From assembly GCA_001796965.1 (NCBI GenBank), contig MGOA01000018.1, forward strand, positions 1 to 6,954: DNA of 6,954 bases, written 5' to 3'. Numbering within the stretch: position 1 is the stretch's first letter; every line of letters begins with the position of its first letter. The stretch is from Chloroflexi bacterium RBG_16_64_43. Its GTDB lineage: Bacteria; Chloroflexota; Anaerolineae; Anaerolineales; RBG-16-64-43. The notes beneath the pieces were generated by a model. It was not told where the DNA came from. It saw nothing but the letters and a program-made list of their open reading frames with translations, and did no database searches. The position numbers and the translations under genes are program-made. Below, piece after piece: positions 1-6,954 of this stretch.

Positions 1-41
1 CGGCGTGCGGTGTGAGTATACGCTAGCCTCCCCTCAGGGTC

Positions 42-46
42 AAGGA
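42..46 (+). promoter_or_regulatory. Shine-Dalgarno that fixes the start of the YchF-like gene
   Basis: AAGGA lies 6 nt before the ATG at 53. The GTG at position 5 of the same frame has only 4 bases of visible sequence before it, and the residues it would add do not resemble any YchF N terminus, which normally begins directly with the beta strand leading into the P-loop. The ATG is therefore preferred. Confidence 0.65.
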
Positions 47-52
47 CAACGC

Positions 53-1129
53 ATGCGTCTCGGCATTCTCGGCCTGCCCCAATCCGGCAAGACAACCATT
101 TTCAACGCGCTCACCCGGGGCCATGCACCGACCGGCAGCATGATCGGCGGCGGACGTTTCGAAGTGCACACCGGCGTGGTGAGCGTGCCCGACCCGCGCG
201 TGGAGAAGCTGGCGACACTCTTCAAGCCGCACAAGACGGTCTACGCCCAGGTTACCTATGCCGACATCGCCGGGCTGGAGGCGGGCTCCAGCAAGGGTGA
301 ACTCTCGGGCTCGCTCCTGGCCGAGCTGCGCCAGATGGACGGGCTGCTGCTCGTGGTGCGCTGCTTCGCAGAGGATGCGGTACCGCACCCGGCGGGCGGC
401 GTCGACCCGCTGCGCGACCTGAGCGCCATGCAAGCCGAGCTCCTGCTCAACGATCAGATATCCGTCGAGCGCAAGATCGAACGCCTGCGCGACGAATTGC
501 GCAAGGGCGGCTCACGCGACAAAGCCCAGGCCACCCGCGAACTCGAGTTCTTCGACCGGCTGAACACGGCTCTGGCGGCCGAGCAGCCGCTGCGCGATCT
601 GGACCTCTCCCCCGACGAAGGGCGCGCGCTTTCGGGCTTTGGCTTGCTGACCCAGAAGCCGCTTTTGGTAGTGTGGAACTTGGGCGAAGGCCAGCCACCG
701 CCCGAGATCCCCGACGCGACTCCGCATGTGGCCTTTGTCGGGCTGCAGGGCAAGATCGAAATGGAAATCGCTCAGCTCCCGGCCGAAGAAGCCCAGGTCT
801 TCCTTGGGGAATACGGCATCAGCGAACCGAGCCTCAACCGCGTCATTCGCCTCTCTTACGATCTGCTCGGGCTGCTGTCGTTCTTCACCGTCGGCGAGGA
901 TGAGGTACGTGCGTGGACCGTGCGCCGCGGCGCGCTGGCGCCCGAGGCCGCCGGCGAGATACACACCGATATGCTCAAGGGGTTCATTCGCGCCGAGGTC
1001 GTGCACTACGACGATCTGACCGCACTGGGCGGCATGGCTGAAGCGCGCGCCAAAGGCAAACTGAGGTTGGAGGGCAAGGACTATCCGGTCAAGGACGGTG
1101 ATATCTTGACCATCCGCTTCAATCTGTAA
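53..1129 (+). CDS. ychF: YchF-like P-loop NTPase (Obg/HAS-GTPase family) with C-terminal DUF933/TGS-like domain, 358 aa
   Basis: Cytosolic nucleotide-binding protein of the YchF/OLA1 family. Family members usually prefer ATP over GTP, bind ribosomes and act in translation and stress responses. Visible motifs: P-loop GLPQSGKT at residues 7-14; a switch region containing HTGVVSVPDPR near 39-49; G3 DIAGL at 71-75, with Leu where classical GTPases have the catalytic Gln; a YchF-typical RQMDGLLLVVRCF stretch at 93-105; a helical insertion near 120-180; and G4 as NLGE at 209-212, matching the NxxE that replaces NKxD in YchF. The C-terminal DUF933 domain covers about 268-358, with EVRAWTVRRGALAPEAAG, IHTDMLKGFIRAEV and LEGKDYPVKDGD, and ends in RFNL as YchF does. 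Length is normal (about 360 aa). The ATG start is chosen because AAGGA lies 6 nt upstream; a GTG at position 5 would add 16 residues unlike the family. Odd: the P-loop reads PQSGKT rather than the usual PNVGKS, suggesting a divergent subgroup or second paralogue. Confidence 0.9.
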   Translation: MRLGILGLPQSGKTTIFNALTRGHAPTGSMIGGGRFEVHTGVVSVPDPRVEKLATLFKPHKTVYAQVTYADIAGLEAGSSKGELSGSLLAELRQMDGLLLVVRCFAEDAVPHPAGGVDPLRDLSAMQAELLLNDQISVERKIERLRDELRKGGSRDKAQATRELEFFDRLNTALAAEQPLRDLDLSPDEGRALSGFGLLTQKPLLVVWNLGEGQPPPEIPDATPHVAFVGLQGKIEMEIAQLPAEEAQVFLGEYGISEPSLNRVIRLSYDLLGLLSFFTVGEDEVRAWTVRRGALAPEAAGEIHTDMLKGFIRAEVVHYDDLTALGGMAEARAKGKLRLEGKDYPVKDGDILTIRFNL

Positions 1130-1171
1130 CCACCGGCGGCCGGTAATCCGCGGGGCCGAGGCTGAGGGACG

Positions 1172-1981
1172 ATGAGTATCTCGAAACGACTTGAAGACGC
1201 CCGTCAGGGATTCGCCCGCGGCGATGCTACGCTCTCCGCCTCGGCCCACGATCCCGCGCGCATCGCGCAGGCGGCGCAGGAAAAGCACGGCGGCGCCAGC
1301 CACCAGTACATCGGCGATATGGTCTACGGCGGGCTGGATGGCATCATCACCACCTTCGCCGTGGTGAGCGGCGTGGCCGGCGCCGAGCTGGGCGCGCACA
1401 TTGTCCTGATCCTCGGGCTGGCCAACCAATTCGCCGACGGTTTCTCGATGGCCACGGGCGCCTTTCTCTCGGCCAAGAGTGAGAAGGAATACTACGACCG
1501 CGAACGCCAGCGCGAGGCCTGGGAGGTGGAGCATTACCCGGAGGGCGAGAAGGCCGAGCTGTACGAGCTCTACCGCCAGCAAGGATACTCGGACGAGGAT
1601 GCGGCGCGCATGGTGGAGATCAAATCACGCGATCCGAAGTTGTGGGTGGACGCGATGATGGTGGAAGAATTGGGCCTCATGCCGGATGAACGCAAGCCGA
1701 TGGTGAGCGCCTTGGCCACCTTCGTCTCGTTCGTCGTCGCCGGCTCCGTCCCGCTGCTGGTATATCTGGCCGGGCTGATCCTCCCCGTCGCCCCGCAGGC
1801 GAGGTTCTACATCTCGCTCGGGATGTCGGTGCTCGCGCTCTTCGGGCTGGGCGCAGCGAAGGTCTTGGTGACACGCCTTAACCCCCTGCGCAGCGGGTTC
1901 GAAATGCTCGTGGTCGGAGGCCTGGCGGGTGCCGTGGCCTACGGCGTGGGCTCGCTGCTCAAAGGCATCGGCGGCGGGTAG
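1172..1981 (+). CDS. VIT1/CCC1-family iron (Fe2+/Mn2+) transporter, 269 aa
   Basis: Integral membrane transporter of the vacuolar iron transporter family. Homologues exchange Fe2+ or Mn2+ for protons and in bacteria are thought to export metal from the cytoplasm. Predicted layout: soluble N terminus 1-48; TM1 about 50-72 with the GGLDGIITTFAVVSG signature; TM2 about 75-100 with ADGFSMATGAFLS; a charged cytoplasmic segment 101-176; then TM3 about 178-203, TM4 about 210-233 and TM5 about 244-264. D56 and M93 match the Asp and Met of the translocation path known from plant VIT1. The Glu-rich stretch 104-120 plus M162, M163 and E166 match the cytoplasmic metal-binding domain. The ATG is preceded by a modest GAGGGA. 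The gene lies 42 bp after the YchF-like gene on the same strand. No ferritin or rubrerythrin-like domain is fused. Metal specificity cannot be read from the sequence. Confidence 0.92.
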   Translation: MSISKRLEDARQGFARGDATLSASAHDPARIAQAAQEKHGGASHQYIGDMVYGGLDGIITTFAVVSGVAGAELGAHIVLILGLANQFADGFSMATGAFLSAKSEKEYYDRERQREAWEVEHYPEGEKAELYELYRQQGYSDEDAARMVEIKSRDPKLWVDAMMVEELGLMPDERKPMVSALATFVSFVVAGSVPLLVYLAGLILPVAPQARFYISLGMSVLALFGLGAAKVLVTRLNPLRSGFEMLVVGGLAGAVAYGVGSLLKGIGGG

Positions 1982-2044
1982 CGTGGCCGCGCCGGAGGCT
2001 GCTGCCTGCCGTCCATCACCGCGGAGTGCGGCGCGAGGCCACGC

Positions 2045-3217
2045 ATGAGCCCGGCCGCCCGCCGCGAAGCCCCCCCCGCGCCCGATTTACCGCTCGACCA
2101 GGTGTTGCAGGGCGATTGCCTCGACCTCCTCCCGCAACTGCCCGCAGAATCCGTCGACTTGGTCTTTGCCGACCCACCCTACAACTTGCAGCTGCGCCAG
2201 GAACTCTGGCGCCCCAATAACACGCGTGTGGAAGCCGTAACGGATGCCTGGGATCAGTTCCCGGACCTCGCCGCCTACGACCAGTTCACCCGGGAGTGGC
2301 TCGGTGCCTGCCGGCGAGTCCTCAGACCCAGCGGCACGTTGTGGGTCATTGGTTCGTATCACAACATCTACCGGGTCGGGGCGATCCTCATGGACCTCGG
2401 CTTCTGGATTCTCAATGACGTGGTGTGGGTCAAGACCAACCCCATGCCCAATTTTCGCGGGGTGCGTTTCACCAACGCGCACGAAACGCTGCTCTGGGCG
2501 CAGAAGGAAAAGGGGGCGCCCTATACCTTCGACCATCACGCGATGAAATCGCTAAATGAGGGGCTGCAAATGCGCTCCGACTGGGCGCTGCCCATTTGCT
2601 CGGGGCGCGAGCGGTTGAGGCTCGCGGGTGTAAAAGCCCACTCCACGCAGAAGCCCGAAGCCTTGCTCTATCGTGTGCTGCTGGCCAGTTCGAGCCCCGG
2701 CCAAGTCGTGCTCGACCCGTTTTTCGGAACCGGGACGACCGGCGTCGCGGCGCGCCGCCTGGGCCGGCACTGGATCGGCATCGAGCGCGAGGCGGCCTAC
2801 GTCAACCTCGCCCGGCGGCGTCTCGCGCGCGTGCCCGCAGCTGCCCTTCCGCCGGAGGCGTTGGCCTCCCTCAATCCACGCAGCCTGCCGCGCATTCCCT
2901 TCGGCGCGCTGCTCGAACACGGGCTCTTGCGGCCGGGCACCACGCTGTACTTCGGTCCGCAAGGCAAGACCTCCGCGCGGGTCCTGGCCGACGGTTCACT
3001 GCAGGCCGGAACGCAGCGCGGCTCGATCCACCAGGTCGCGCGCGCCTTGCGCCGCGCGCCGTGCAACGGGTGGGAAGTGTGGTATTACCGCGACCCGCGC
3101 ACGCGGCGCCGCCAGCCCATCAACCGGCTGCGCGAGAAGTTGCGCAAGCGCGGCTACCCGGGCCATCCTGCGCCGCGGGCCGCACGCCCCCGGCGCGCAC
3201 TCACGAAAGGGAGGTAG
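2045..3217 (+). CDS. ccrM: CcrM/HinfI-like site-specific DNA (adenine-N6) methyltransferase, predicted GANTC, with C-terminal RAMA domain, 390 aa
   Basis: Transfers a methyl group from S-adenosylmethionine to adenine in DNA. The catalytic motif IV, DPPY at residues 43-46, precedes the cofactor motif I, DPFFGTGTTG at 224-233, which is the beta-class order. Blocks shared with Caulobacter CcrM from memory include QGDCLDLLPQLP (22-33), TREWLGACRRVL (82-93), GSYHNIYRVG (103-112), LGFWILNDVVW (118-128), NPMPNFRG (132-139), NAHETLLWA (144-152), QMRSDW (175-180) and TQKPEALLYRV (201-211). The RAMA domain spans about 283-348 (RIPFGALLEHGLL, GSIHQVARAL, CNGWEVWYY). CcrM is 358 aa; this protein adds a short Ala/Pro-rich N terminus and a basic tail (about 365-390). 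GANTC specificity is inferred from this similarity. The start has GAGG 6 nt upstream. No restriction endonuclease is adjacent, so it looks solitary, as CcrM is. Its stop lies 2 bp before the peptidase start. A run of eight C bases lies in codons 9-11. Confidence 0.93.
   Translation: MSPAARREAPPAPDLPLDQVLQGDCLDLLPQLPAESVDLVFADPPYNLQLRQELWRPNNTRVEAVTDAWDQFPDLAAYDQFTREWLGACRRVLRPSGTLWVIGSYHNIYRVGAILMDLGFWILNDVVWVKTNPMPNFRGVRFTNAHETLLWAQKEKGAPYTFDHHAMKSLNEGLQMRSDWALPICSGRERLRLAGVKAHSTQKPEALLYRVLLASSSPGQVVLDPFFGTGTTGVAARRLGRHWIGIEREAAYVNLARRRLARVPAAALPPEALASLNPRSLPRIPFGALLEHGLLRPGTTLYFGPQGKTSARVLADGSLQAGTQRGSIHQVARALRRAPCNGWEVWYYRDPRTRRRQPINRLREKLRKRGYPGHPAPRAARPRRALTKGR
2070..2077 (+). repeat. 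C8 homopolymer at the 5' end of the methyltransferase gene
   Basis: Eight consecutive C bases occupy codons 9-11 of the methyltransferase (Ala-Pro-Pro). Gain of one C would send translation into a frame that stops at TAA 2218-2220. Loss of one C would lead to TAA 2238-2240. Either slip would abolish the enzyme before its catalytic domain is completed. The tract is at the lower end of lengths seen in phase-variable genes and could be chance in GC-rich DNA. Confidence 0.9.
3206..3214 (+). promoter_or_regulatory. Strong Shine-Dalgarno for the oligoendopeptidase, inside the end of the methyltransferase gene
   Basis: AAAGGGAGG ends 5 nt before the GTG at 3220 and overlaps the last codons of the methyltransferase, whose TAG is at 3215-3217. 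It decides the GTG start: the open frame continues far upstream, but that part only shadows the methyltransferase. The arrangement suggests that ribosomes finishing the methyltransferase can reinitiate on the peptidase. Confidence 0.8.
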
Positions 3218-3219
3218 AG

Positions 3220-5001
<1,782 letters not shown>

Positions 5002-5044
5002 GCGGCACCCTCGCCACGAGCACATCCCCCGGCGTGTTCAACGA

Positions 5045-5072
5045 ACAGGGCTGCCCTTTCGGGCAGCCCTGT
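5045..5072. terminator. Bidirectional hairpin terminator between convergent genes
   Basis: A perfect 12-bp inverted repeat, ACAGGGCTGCCC at 5045-5056 and GGGCAGCCCTGT at 5061-5072, encloses the 4-nt loop TTTC on the + strand, or GAAA, a GNRA tetraloop, on the - strand. It lies 43 bp after the peptidase stop and 23 bp beyond the SIMPL gene stop, where both convergent transcripts should end. Neither side has a proper U tract; the + side continues GTGTATCC. It may therefore work as a strong hairpin terminator or as a 3'-end stabiliser rather than as a canonical intrinsic terminator. Confidence 0.75.
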
Positions 5073-5095
5073 GTGTATCCTGGTCGAGGTAGCGG

Positions 5096-5818
5096 TTACT
5101 TGATCGCGTACGTGACCGAGACCTGCACTGTGACCGTGAGCGACCCGGCTGAGACCGGCACCGGCGCCCCGCCCCCGCCGTAGCCCATGGCCTTCTCGCT
5201 GGCAAAGCTCGTCACCGGCATGGCATACGACTCGTTGATCGAGATCGGCTTGCCCAGAGTCACCCCGGCGCTGTCGGCGAGTGCCGTGGCACGCGCCTTG
5301 GCATCGGCCATCGCCTTGAGGCGCGCCTCGGCCATGGCCGCGGTCGGATCCTCAATGTTGAACGACACACCGTTGACTGTGTTGGCCCCCGCCTTAAGCG
5401 CCGCCGAAAGCACATCCCCGACCTTGGGGATATCGCGCGCGATGAAGGTGACGGTGTTGCTCACCACGAACACGCGCGCGCCGGTCGGCTGGCCGGTCTG
5501 ATCGAACTGATCCTGCGCGTAGACGCTGAAGCCAGCGGTCTGGACATCCTTATCGAGGATCCCGGCCGCCTTCAGCGCGTCCACGACGGCCTGGGCGCGG
5601 GCGATATTCTCGCCCACCGCCTCGGCCACGTCGACATTGCGCGTCTCGACGCCCAGCGTGGCCGTCGCCACATCCGGGGTCACTTCCACCTGGCCTTCGC
5701 CCATCACGTACAAGGCGTGCTCGGCCGGCACGCCGCCGACCGCCGGCGTGCCCACGCAGCCCGCCGCCAATGCCAGGGCCACCAGGCCCAGGGTGAAAAG
5801 GTAAGTCGTGCGTTTCAT
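5096..5818 (-). CDS. SIMPL-domain (DUF541) lipoprotein, 240 aa
   Basis: Predicted exported lipoprotein. The N terminus has a Lys/Arg start, a hydrophobic core (about 6-19) and a lipobox ending LAAGC with the modified Cys at residue 21. Mature residues about 35-239 form a SIMPL/DUF541 domain: it opens with YVMGEGQVEVTPDVATATLGVE, contains the helical segments AQAVVDALKAAGI and AEARLKAMADAKARATALA, the block GVTLGKPISINES, and ends with LTVTVQVSVTYAIK. The Gly-rich loop MGYGGGGAPVPVSAG (211-225) before the last strand is usual in this family. The molecular function of SIMPL proteins is poorly defined; some members are periplasmic and linked to stress tolerance. The ATG at 5818 is chosen over an in-frame ATG 14 codons upstream because AAGGAGG lies 8 nt before it and the signal peptide starts there. 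The gene is convergent with the peptidase gene and downstream of moaA on the same strand. Confidence 0.9.
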   Translation of the reverse strand: MKRTTYLFTLGLVALALAAGCVGTPAVGGVPAEHALYVMGEGQVEVTPDVATATLGVETRNVDVAEAVGENIARAQAVVDALKAAGILDKDVQTAGFSVYAQDQFDQTGQPTGARVFVVSNTVTFIARDIPKVGDVLSAALKAGANTVNGVSFNIEDPTAAMAEARLKAMADAKARATALADSAGVTLGKPISINESYAMPVTSFASEKAMGYGGGGAPVPVSAGSLTVTVQVSVTYAIK

Positions 5819-5825
5819 GTTGTGC

Positions 5826-5833
5826 TCCTCCTT
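5826..5833 (-). promoter_or_regulatory. Strong Shine-Dalgarno of the SIMPL lipoprotein gene
   Basis: On the - strand AAGGAGGA ends 7 nt before the ATG at 5818, a near-perfect match to the anti-Shine-Dalgarno. It rules out the upstream in-frame ATG at 5860, which would place charged residues before the lipoprotein signal. A GACTC (GANTC) site at 5835-5839 lies just 5' of it. Confidence 0.85.
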
Positions 5834-5865
5834 GGAGTCCGGTGCGTGCAGGACGTCCACGGCTC

Positions 5866-5871
5866 ATTGTA
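5866..5871 (-). promoter_or_regulatory. Possible -10 element for the SIMPL lipoprotein gene
   Basis: Read on the - strand, TACAAT matches 5 of 6 bases of the sigma-70 consensus TATAAT. A transcript starting about 7 bases downstream, near 5858, would have a leader of about 40 nt before the ATG. I see no good TTGACA-like -35 at 16-18 nt spacing, so this is weak evidence. The block lies in the 172-bp gap after moaA, which is less GC-rich than the neighbouring genes. Confidence 0.3.
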
Positions 5872-5990
5872 TCCGCAGTTGTCCGGCAGCCCCTCAGCTA
5901 TTTGTACTACCTATGAGAGACGTTCTAACGAGGCGAAGAGTTCCCTCTGCCGCGCCGGCCAAATCGCTCGGCCCGGCCGGGTCAGATCGG

Positions 5991-6954
5991 TTACCCGCCG
6001 ATCTCGCTCATCACACGGTTGGCGGCCACCACATTATGGGCCAGCCCATGGCCCCACGGTTTGTGCCAGATGGCCTCGCCCACACGGGCTTCGATCTCGG
6101 GCATCGCCAGCCCGGAGCGCAACAGCGAGAGCACATCCAGTTCCTTCTCGCGCAGAAGGCACAGGCGCAGCCGGCCGTCGGCGGTCAGGCGTGCGCGCGA
6201 GCATTGGGCACAGAACGGCTGGGTCACCGAGGCAATGAAGCCCAACGTGCCGGTGGCCCCCGGCAGGCGGTACAAGCGCGCTTCCCCATCCAGGATCGGG
6301 GCCGGGGTCTCGGGCCGCGCGCTGACCGGCTCGAGCGGACCAAAGGCCGCCTCCAGCCGGGCGATCATCTCTTGGGTGGGGACGACTTGCGCCTGCTGGA
6401 AATCACTGATCGAGCCAAGCGGCATCATCTCGATGAAGCGCACCTGCCAGTCGTTCTCGAGCGTCAGACGCGCCAATCCTGGCAGGTCGTCCTCGTTGTA
6501 GCCGCGCACGACGACCGCGTTGAGCTTGACCGGCAAGAGGCCCGCACGCTCCGCCGCGTGCACGCCGGCCCACACCTTTTCCAGCGCCCCCCAGCGCGTG
6601 ATGCGGTGGAAGCGTTCCGCGTCCAACGTGTCGAGGCTGACGTTCACCCGCTGCAGGCCGGCCCGCGCCATGGGCTCGGCCAGCTTCTCGAGCAGCATGC
6701 CATTAGTCGTCATCGACAGCGAGCGCACCCCGGGCGTGGCCGCGATGGCCCGCACGATCTCGACCACGTTCTCGCGCGCGGTCGGCTCGCCGCCGGTCAG
6801 ACGAAACTTGCGGAAGCCGAGACGCGCGAACATCTGCGTCAGCGCAATCAGTTCCTCATCCTGCATCAGCTCCGCCCGCGGCCGGAAGTGCATCTGCTCC
6901 GGCATGCAATACACGCAGCGCAGGTTGCAGCGGTCGGTCAGGCTGATGCGCAGA
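5991..6954 (-). CDS. moaA: GTP 3',8-cyclase MoaA (molybdenum cofactor biosynthesis), 5' end outside window
   Basis: Radical SAM enzyme that with MoaC converts GTP to cyclic pyranopterin monophosphate, the first step of molybdenum cofactor synthesis, in the cytoplasm. The visible 320 residues begin LRISLTDRCNLRCVYCMPE, giving the CX3CX2C radical-SAM cluster (Cys 9, 13 and 16 of the visible part). A SAM-binding GGEP follows at 54-57, then TTNG at 82-85 and NVSLDTLD at 104-111. The C-terminal second 4Fe-4S cluster uses CX2CX13C at 248, 251 and 265, which separates MoaA from most other radical SAM proteins. The protein ends in the conserved double Gly (SEIGG), needed for GTP cyclisation in the family. 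Probably only 10-25 N-terminal residues are missing beyond base 6954. The usual GGEPLLR appears here as GGEPTAR, keeping the Arg. No other moa or moe gene is visible. The reading frame is intact. Confidence 0.95.
   Translation of the reverse strand, partial: LRISLTDRCNLRCVYCMPEQMHFRPRAELMQDEELIALTQMFARLGFRKFRLTGGEPTARENVVEIVRAIAATPGVRSLSMTTNGMLLEKLAEPMARAGLQRVNVSLDTLDAERFHRITRWGALEKVWAGVHAAERAGLLPVKLNAVVVRGYNEDDLPGLARLTLENDWQVRFIEMMPLGSISDFQQAQVVPTQEMIARLEAAFGPLEPVSARPETPAPILDGEARLYRLPGATGTLGFIASVTQPFCAQCSRARLTADGRLRLCLLREKELDVLSLLRSGLAMPEIEARVGEAIWHKPWGHGLAHNVVAANRVMSEIGG

Noticed and set aside
11..26. TATACG as a -10 element for the YchF-like gene
   Set aside because: It matches the consensus only partly, and any -35 would lie before the window, so it cannot be supported.
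5..52. In-frame extension of the YchF-like gene to a GTG at position 5
   Set aside because: The 16 added residues do not resemble any YchF N terminus and the ATG at 53 has its own Shine-Dalgarno at proper spacing.
1132..1144. Palindrome ACCGGC-G-GCCGGT after the YchF-like gene as a terminator
   Set aside because: The one-base loop cannot form a full hairpin, no T run follows, and the next gene starts 28 bp later on the same strand.
512..1582. 356-codon open frame on the - strand across the YchF-like and VIT1 genes
   Set aside because: It spans the antisense of two well-supported genes and their gap, has no recognisable domain and is a common artefact of GC-rich coding DNA.
2596..3219. Upstream extension of the peptidase reading frame by 208 codons
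   Set aside because: This part is a shifted-frame shadow of the methyltransferase, Arg/Ala/Pro-rich and without homology; the GTG at 3220 with a strong Shine-Dalgarno is the real start.
5819..5860. Upstream ATG extension of the SIMPL lipoprotein
   Set aside because: It would run through the Shine-Dalgarno and put 14 charged residues before a clear lipoprotein signal peptide.
5955..5980. GC-rich inverted repeat (CCGGCC and GGCCGG) downstream of moaA, and the adjacent palindrome CCCGGCCGGG
   Set aside because: A 6-bp stem with a 14-nt loop and no U tract is expected by chance in such GC-rich sequence; not strong enough to call a terminator.

Overview
The window is GC-rich chromosomal DNA, roughly 64% G+C by eye, and tightly packed with ordinary bacterial genes. 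I see no insertion sequence, phage gene, CRISPR array, rRNA or tRNA. The gene set is a YchF-type ATPase/GTPase of a divergent subtype, a VIT1-family iron transporter, a CcrM-type adenine methyltransferase, an M3B oligoendopeptidase, a SIMPL-domain lipoprotein and MoaA. Together with high GC, a strong Shine-Dalgarno before several genes and one GTG start, it would fit an environmental bacterium such as a member of the Chloroflexota (Anaerolineae-like). That placement is an inference from protein flavour, not something a marker gene in the window proves.

Left arm, + strand (53-5001): four genes run in the same direction. A YchF-like P-loop NTPase is followed after 42 bp by a five-helix VIT1/CCC1-type Fe/Mn transporter. 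After 63 bp comes a CcrM/HinfI-like DNA (adenine-N6) methyltransferase with a C-terminal RAMA domain. Only 2 bp separate it from an M3B oligoendopeptidase F that begins with GTG and has its ribosome binding site inside the last codons of the methyltransferase. The last pair is probably co-transcribed and translationally coupled. The first two may belong to the same transcript, but their functions are unrelated.

Middle (5002-5095): a 12-bp perfect hairpin with a 4-nt loop lies between the two convergent gene blocks and probably terminates both.

Right arm, - strand (5096-6954): a lipoprotein with a SIMPL (DUF541) domain lies downstream of a MoaA gene whose 5' end runs off the window edge. The two are separated by 172 bp of non-coding sequence that carries a possible -10 element and a strong Shine-Dalgarno for the lipoprotein gene.

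I did not find a clearly new system. The points most worth a second look are the apparently solitary CcrM-like methyltransferase, with an 8-C homopolymer in its first codons where a one-base slip in either direction would inactivate it; the altered G-motifs of the YchF-like protein; the strong shared terminator; and the placement of GANTC sites, the predicted target of the methyltransferase.
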